From assembly GCA_945878545.1 (NCBI GenBank), contig CAMCTQ010000002.1, positions 1 through 27,063 of the forward strand: 27,063 nt of DNA, given 5' to 3'. Of the stretch, positions 24,109 to 27,063 are shown piece after piece (position 1 is the first letter of the stretch; the number at the start of each line of letters is the position of its first letter). The notes under the pieces were generated by a model. It made no database searches, was not told the origin of the DNA, and worked only from the letters and a program-made list of their open reading frames with translations. The DNA is from Rickettsia typhi. GTDB lineage: Bacteria; Pseudomonadota; Alphaproteobacteria; Rickettsiales; Rickettsiaceae. Position numbers and translations under genes: made by a program.

Positions 24109-24128
24109 AGAGGCTCCATTGTCTGAAT

Positions 24129-24156
24129 CCTGTAGCTGGTTATGACCATCTGCAGG
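24129..24156 (+). terminator. Strong stem-loop after the chaperone gene
   Basis: CCTGTAG pairs with CTGCAGG (one G-U), then, after a one-base mismatch, TGGT pairs with ACCA around loop TATG. There is no T-run, so a mRNA-processing or attenuation hairpin fits better than a classic terminator. It lies 21 bp after the chaperone stop. Confidence 0.4.
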
Positions 24157-24168
24157 ATATTATAAGAC

Positions 24169-24288
24169 TTAAATAGTCTGGAACAAATTGGAGGTGTTAT
24201 TTTGTCCGTATATAATTCGTGAGGATTGTAAGGTCCGGGCGAAGTATGCAGCAAGAATAACGCTTCCAATTTGTTCCAGACTATTTAA
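24169..24288. repeat. 120-bp palindromic element (MITE-like) between chaperone and usher
   Basis: The 24-bp arms 24169-24192 and 24265-24288 are perfect inverted copies, beginning TTAAATAGTCTGG and ending in AAATTGGA. Pairing continues imperfectly inward (GTGTTATT near 24195 against AATAACGC near 24256). The ends read TTAA outward on both sides. No reading frame inside is convincing. This is the design of a non-autonomous miniature element or of a rickettsial-type palindromic repeat. Transcribed, it would fold into a long hairpin between the subunit/chaperone and usher messages. Confidence 0.75.
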
Positions 24289-24339
24289 AGCGATGGCTAT
24301 GAAGGGATAGTATATATTCTAAGTAATGGGCGAGTCTTG

Positions 24340-27009
24340 ATGCGAAAATCACTTTCAATATTCGAAGCAAAGTTTGCTCAGATAGTAGTTATATTTGTAT
24401 TGGTTATTTTCTTTGTGCCAACTGCTTCGGCTGATGATGCAATACCAAAGGCATTACCAGAGCAGAAGAAAGAATCTAAGGCTACTGATGAGCCAATTCA
24501 GGGTCCAATATTACAATCTCAGGAATCGCAACCAATTTTGGACAAACAAAATGAAGATAAAGATAATGATTCGGATGATCGCAATTTTCTAGAGCAATCT
24601 ACAGGTTCAAAGTTAGTTCCTGATGAGAAAAATGCAGCAGAGTTAACGCATGAATTATCTAAAACTACAGAAGAATCAGGGTCTCAAGATGAATCTGGAT
24701 TGGTTCTAATGGGCGATGGTAAAAGATATTTAGAGTCAATAGTTTCTTTAAAAGTTAACTATGAGGAGTCGGATGTGCTCTCTACAATATTAAAAGATCA
24801 ATCAAATAATTTATTAGTTTTAGCTGAAGATATGACTCCGTTTGAGATTAAAGAAGAGTATTTAGATCGTACTATTGTGAATTTAAATGACAAAAAATAT
24901 ATAAATCTGACTGCCCTTGAAGGAACGAAGTATGATTTAGATGGAGAAGATTTAGCTTTGGATATAACTGTTCCAGTTGAGCAAATGAAAATTCAGCATT
25001 TTAATACTACCCAAAATCCAGTAACTGAGGATATTGCCGGTAAAGCTGCCAGAGGTGCATTTTTAAATTATGACTTAGTTGTTTCTAGAAATGATAATAC
25101 AGGTTATATATCAGGTTTGAATGATCTGAATTACTTTAATGATAAAGGAGTGTTGCTTAACAGTTTTTTTATCAAGAGAGAGCTTAGTAGCGTTTCTTTT
25201 GTAAAAGTAAAAGATAGAAAGAAAGAAGATACTCAATTAACCAGACTTGAAACTAACTGGACTTTTGATAATGTGAATGATATGGCCAGGTGGCGTATTG
25301 GTGATAGCTTAACTAAACCAGCTGATTGGTCTGGTAGCACAAGATTTGTAGGGCTTCAATATTCTACCAATTTCTCGGTCCGGCCAGATTTGATTACTCA
25401 TCCGTTAATGAATTTTCAGGGTAGAGCAGCATTACCTACTATATTTGACGTATACGCAAATAATTTACCAATTTATCATGGTGAATCAAAAACTGGTGAT
25501 TTTGAGGTTGCGAATCTGCCAGTAATTACAGGTAAAGGTGAATTAGTTGTCAAGACTCAGGATATTACTGGCGCAATAAGAACAATTAGTATCCCATATT
25601 ATTCTTCGCCTAGCTTATTAAAAACTGGATTATCAGACTATTCCTTTGAAACCGGTGTGGAAAGAAGGGAATTTGGTCTTGTTAGTAATAAGTATGATAA
25701 TTTTATAACCAGTGCTAATTATAGACATGGTATGAATGATTTTTGGACTTCTGCGGTGCATATTGAATCATTAAAAGATTATGATTCGGTAGGTACTACT
25801 CATGATGTGCAACTTGGTAGTTATGGGTTAATCACTACTTCCATTGCTAGTAATATTCACAATATAAACAACTCTCAAAAAGGATCTTTGGGTTATAATT
25901 ATCAGGAAGAGAGATATAATTTTAGTGCTACTATTAGCAAAAGCGGTAAAAAATATTCGGATATATACAATATATCTGGTCAATCTTCATCCCAGCCAAC
26001 ATACCAAACTTCTGCTGGTTATAATAATGAAAAATTAGGTGGTATTTTTGTTAGTTTTTTATCCTTTGTTGCAAACGATGTTAATTCCGAAAGCAAGCGT
26101 GTTAAAATTCTTGCAACTACATATGAAAAAAATCTTACCAAAAGTTCTTCTTTTCGTTTTACCGTTGGTGGAAACATGGCTAATAAAAGAAAAGAAAGTT
26201 TTGCCTATTTGTCTTTCAACGCTAATTTAGGAACTAAGAGCATCTCTTTGAGTAATTCCAACCAAAGTGGCGTTACTACTAAGCAGTTCGAATATACATC
26301 TCCCGTGGGTAAAAAGCTTGGGTGGGGGTATAGAGCAAGTTTCATAAGGGGTCTGACGCCAGATTATGATTTGCAATTAGATAGAAAAGGAGAGAAAGGG
26401 GATATCTCGCTATACTTGTATCGTTATGGTGGGGCGCCAGTTCAGCAATTAGAATTTACTGGTGGTGTTGTTGCTATGGATGGTGGGTTTTATCGTACCC
26501 AACCAATTTACAATAGCTTAGCCTTGGTTAAAGTAGGGGGAATTAAGGATGTACCAGTATATAATAATAATATGCTCATAGGACATACTGATGGAAAAGG
26601 AAAAGTATTGGTGTCAGATGTCTTGCCTTATGTAGCATCAGAGATCAGATTAGATCAGACAAAACTACCGCTAGATAGCAATTTTTCCTCTGTCAGCGTC
26701 AAAACAGCTCCTAAATGGAAAACTGGGGTAATGATTGATTTTGAAATCAATCAGGTGAAAAGTGCTCAAGTAATTTTGTTAGATAGTGATCATAACGCTG
26801 TGCATTTTGATAGAGATGTTACGATTGAAGGTCTGGAGGAGAGTTTGTTTGTTGGTTATGGAGGTAAGGTATATATAACTGATATTAAGAATTTAACGCG
26901 TCTGAAAGGAAAGGCTTGTGAGCAAGATGAGTGTTGTAGTTTCGAAGTGCCAGCAAATAGCGATTCAAAAGATCCAATATTAGATTTAGGAGAGGTAATA
27001 TGCCATTAA
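24340..27009 (+). CDS. Fimbrial outer-membrane usher (SCPU-type FimD/PapC family)
   Basis: 889 aa from the ATG at 24340. A TTG directly before it adds one residue, and only a weak GGGCGAG lies upstream. Signal peptide to about residue 31 (ASA-DD). Residues ~32-125 are an acidic, Gln/Ser/Lys-rich low-complexity stretch not usual in ushers. The usher N-domain (YLESIVSLKVNYEESD, LLVLAEDM) comes next, then the 24-strand barrel region (GAFLNYDLVVSR, FETGVERREFG, TSANYRHGMND), and C-terminal domains (YNNNMLIGHTDGKGKVLV, VGYGGKVYITD) with paired cysteines in CEQDECCSF. It secretes and polymerises the SCPU subunits. It follows the palindromic element by ~50 bp. Confidence 0.92.
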   Translation: MRKSLSIFEAKFAQIVVIFVLVIFFVPTASADDAIPKALPEQKKESKATDEPIQGPILQSQESQPILDKQNEDKDNDSDDRNFLEQSTGSKLVPDEKNAAELTHELSKTTEESGSQDESGLVLMGDGKRYLESIVSLKVNYEESDVLSTILKDQSNNLLVLAEDMTPFEIKEEYLDRTIVNLNDKKYINLTALEGTKYDLDGEDLALDITVPVEQMKIQHFNTTQNPVTEDIAGKAARGAFLNYDLVVSRNDNTGYISGLNDLNYFNDKGVLLNSFFIKRELSSVSFVKVKDRKKEDTQLTRLETNWTFDNVNDMARWRIGDSLTKPADWSGSTRFVGLQYSTNFSVRPDLITHPLMNFQGRAALPTIFDVYANNLPIYHGESKTGDFEVANLPVITGKGELVVKTQDITGAIRTISIPYYSSPSLLKTGLSDYSFETGVERREFGLVSNKYDNFITSANYRHGMNDFWTSAVHIESLKDYDSVGTTHDVQLGSYGLITTSIASNIHNINNSQKGSLGYNYQEERYNFSATISKSGKKYSDIYNISGQSSSQPTYQTSAGYNNEKLGGIFVSFLSFVANDVNSESKRVKILATTYEKNLTKSSSFRFTVGGNMANKRKESFAYLSFNANLGTKSISLSNSNQSGVTTKQFEYTSPVGKKLGWGYRASFIRGLTPDYDLQLDRKGEKGDISLYLYRYGGAPVQQLEFTGGVVAMDGGFYRTQPIYNSLALVKVGGIKDVPVYNNNMLIGHTDGKGKVLVSDVLPYVASEIRLDQTKLPLDSNFSSVSVKTAPKWKTGVMIDFEINQVKSAQVILLDSDHNAVHFDRDVTIEGLEESLFVGYGGKVYITDIKNLTRLKGKACEQDECCSFEVPANSDSKDPILDLGEVICH

Positions 27010-27063
27010 GATTTTTAGTAAAGTGGAGTGGTTATTTTCAGCGCCATCTTTGTCATTCCCGCT
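27000..27063 (+). CDS. Start of a further reading frame after the usher (partial, uncertain)
   Basis: An ATG at 27000 sits behind an excellent ribosome-binding site (GGAGAGG, 4 nt spacing) and overlaps the usher end by 10 nt, as expected for a coupled next gene, typically another SCPU subunit or tip protein. The visible 21 residues (MPLRFLVKWSGYFQRHLCHS and one more) do not look like a signal peptide. The last bases, TGTCATTCCCGC at 27050-27061, match the start of a dispersed repeat seen in many Rickettsiales genomes, so the gene may be interrupted here. The window ends before this can be judged. Confidence 0.4.
   Translation, partial: MPLRFLVKWSGYFQRHLCHSR

Noticed and set aside
24024..24269. 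81-codon minus-strand frame spanning the chaperone end and palindrome
   Set aside because: Overlaps the chaperone gene antisense and the inverted repeat; no family features.
1..27063. CRISPR arrays, insertion-sequence transposases, rRNA
   Set aside because: No regularly spaced direct repeats, transposase motifs or rRNA-like stretches were seen.

Overview
The window reads as a chromosomal segment of an AT-rich, host-associated alphaproteobacterium, most likely in the order Rickettsiales. The basis is a rickettsial-looking XerD, the DUF3576-leuS-rluB order typical of Alphaproteobacteria, a sparse metabolic gene set, and several proteins with eukaryote-directed features. The family-level placement rests on remembered sequence resemblance, not on a search.

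Layout, left to right. 1-815 (-): 5' part of a LysM/LytM (NlpD-like) lipoprotein, divergent from rpiB (907-1401, +). tRNA-Cys follows at 1503-1577, then a small minus-strand gene ending in a CaaX box (1749-2069). After an intergenic region with a palindrome and a near-consensus promoter come xerD (2342-3271), a small gene with a G8 tract (3343-3585) and an ankyrin-repeat protein (3685-4722). 4741-6644 is a minus-strand operon gshB - NUDT15-like Nudix - GNAT. 6917-11623 is a tightly packed plus-strand operon: ABC exporter - TrpRS of the 'GDRPTG' class - GNAT/GrpB/GNAT fusion - DUF6622-like membrane protein. 11721-13331 encodes a protein with phosphoinositide-kinase-like catalytic motifs. 13455-14211 is a frameshifted D-Ala-D-Ala dipeptidase (VanX/DdpX). 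14565-15923 encodes a caspase-like (clan CD) cysteine protease candidate ending in a CaaX box. 16025-19777 is DUF3576 - leuS - rluB, read right to left, and 19901-22097 is tRNA-Gln - secreted aminopropyltransferase-like methyltransferase - pgi, also minus strand. From 22339 to the right edge is a plus-strand spore-coat-U (SCPU) chaperone-usher locus: two pilin-like subunits, a one-domain chaperone, a 120-bp palindromic repeat, an usher, and the start of another reading frame.

Two themes stand out. First, candidate effectors are scattered between housekeeping genes: two unrelated proteins each end in cysteine-rich CaaX boxes (CLIL and CVIL) that host geranylgeranyltransferase could modify. One of them carries a His/Cys caspase-type dyad. 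A separate protein has GD-H-D-x-N and IDFGH motifs like PI3/PI4 kinases, and there is an ankyrin protein. Together they suggest a set of secreted proteins acting at host membranes. Second, there is an SCPU chaperone-usher surface-fibre locus with a truncated chaperone and an intergenic palindromic element, unusual for a probable obligate intracellular bacterium. All functional assignments come from reading motifs by eye.
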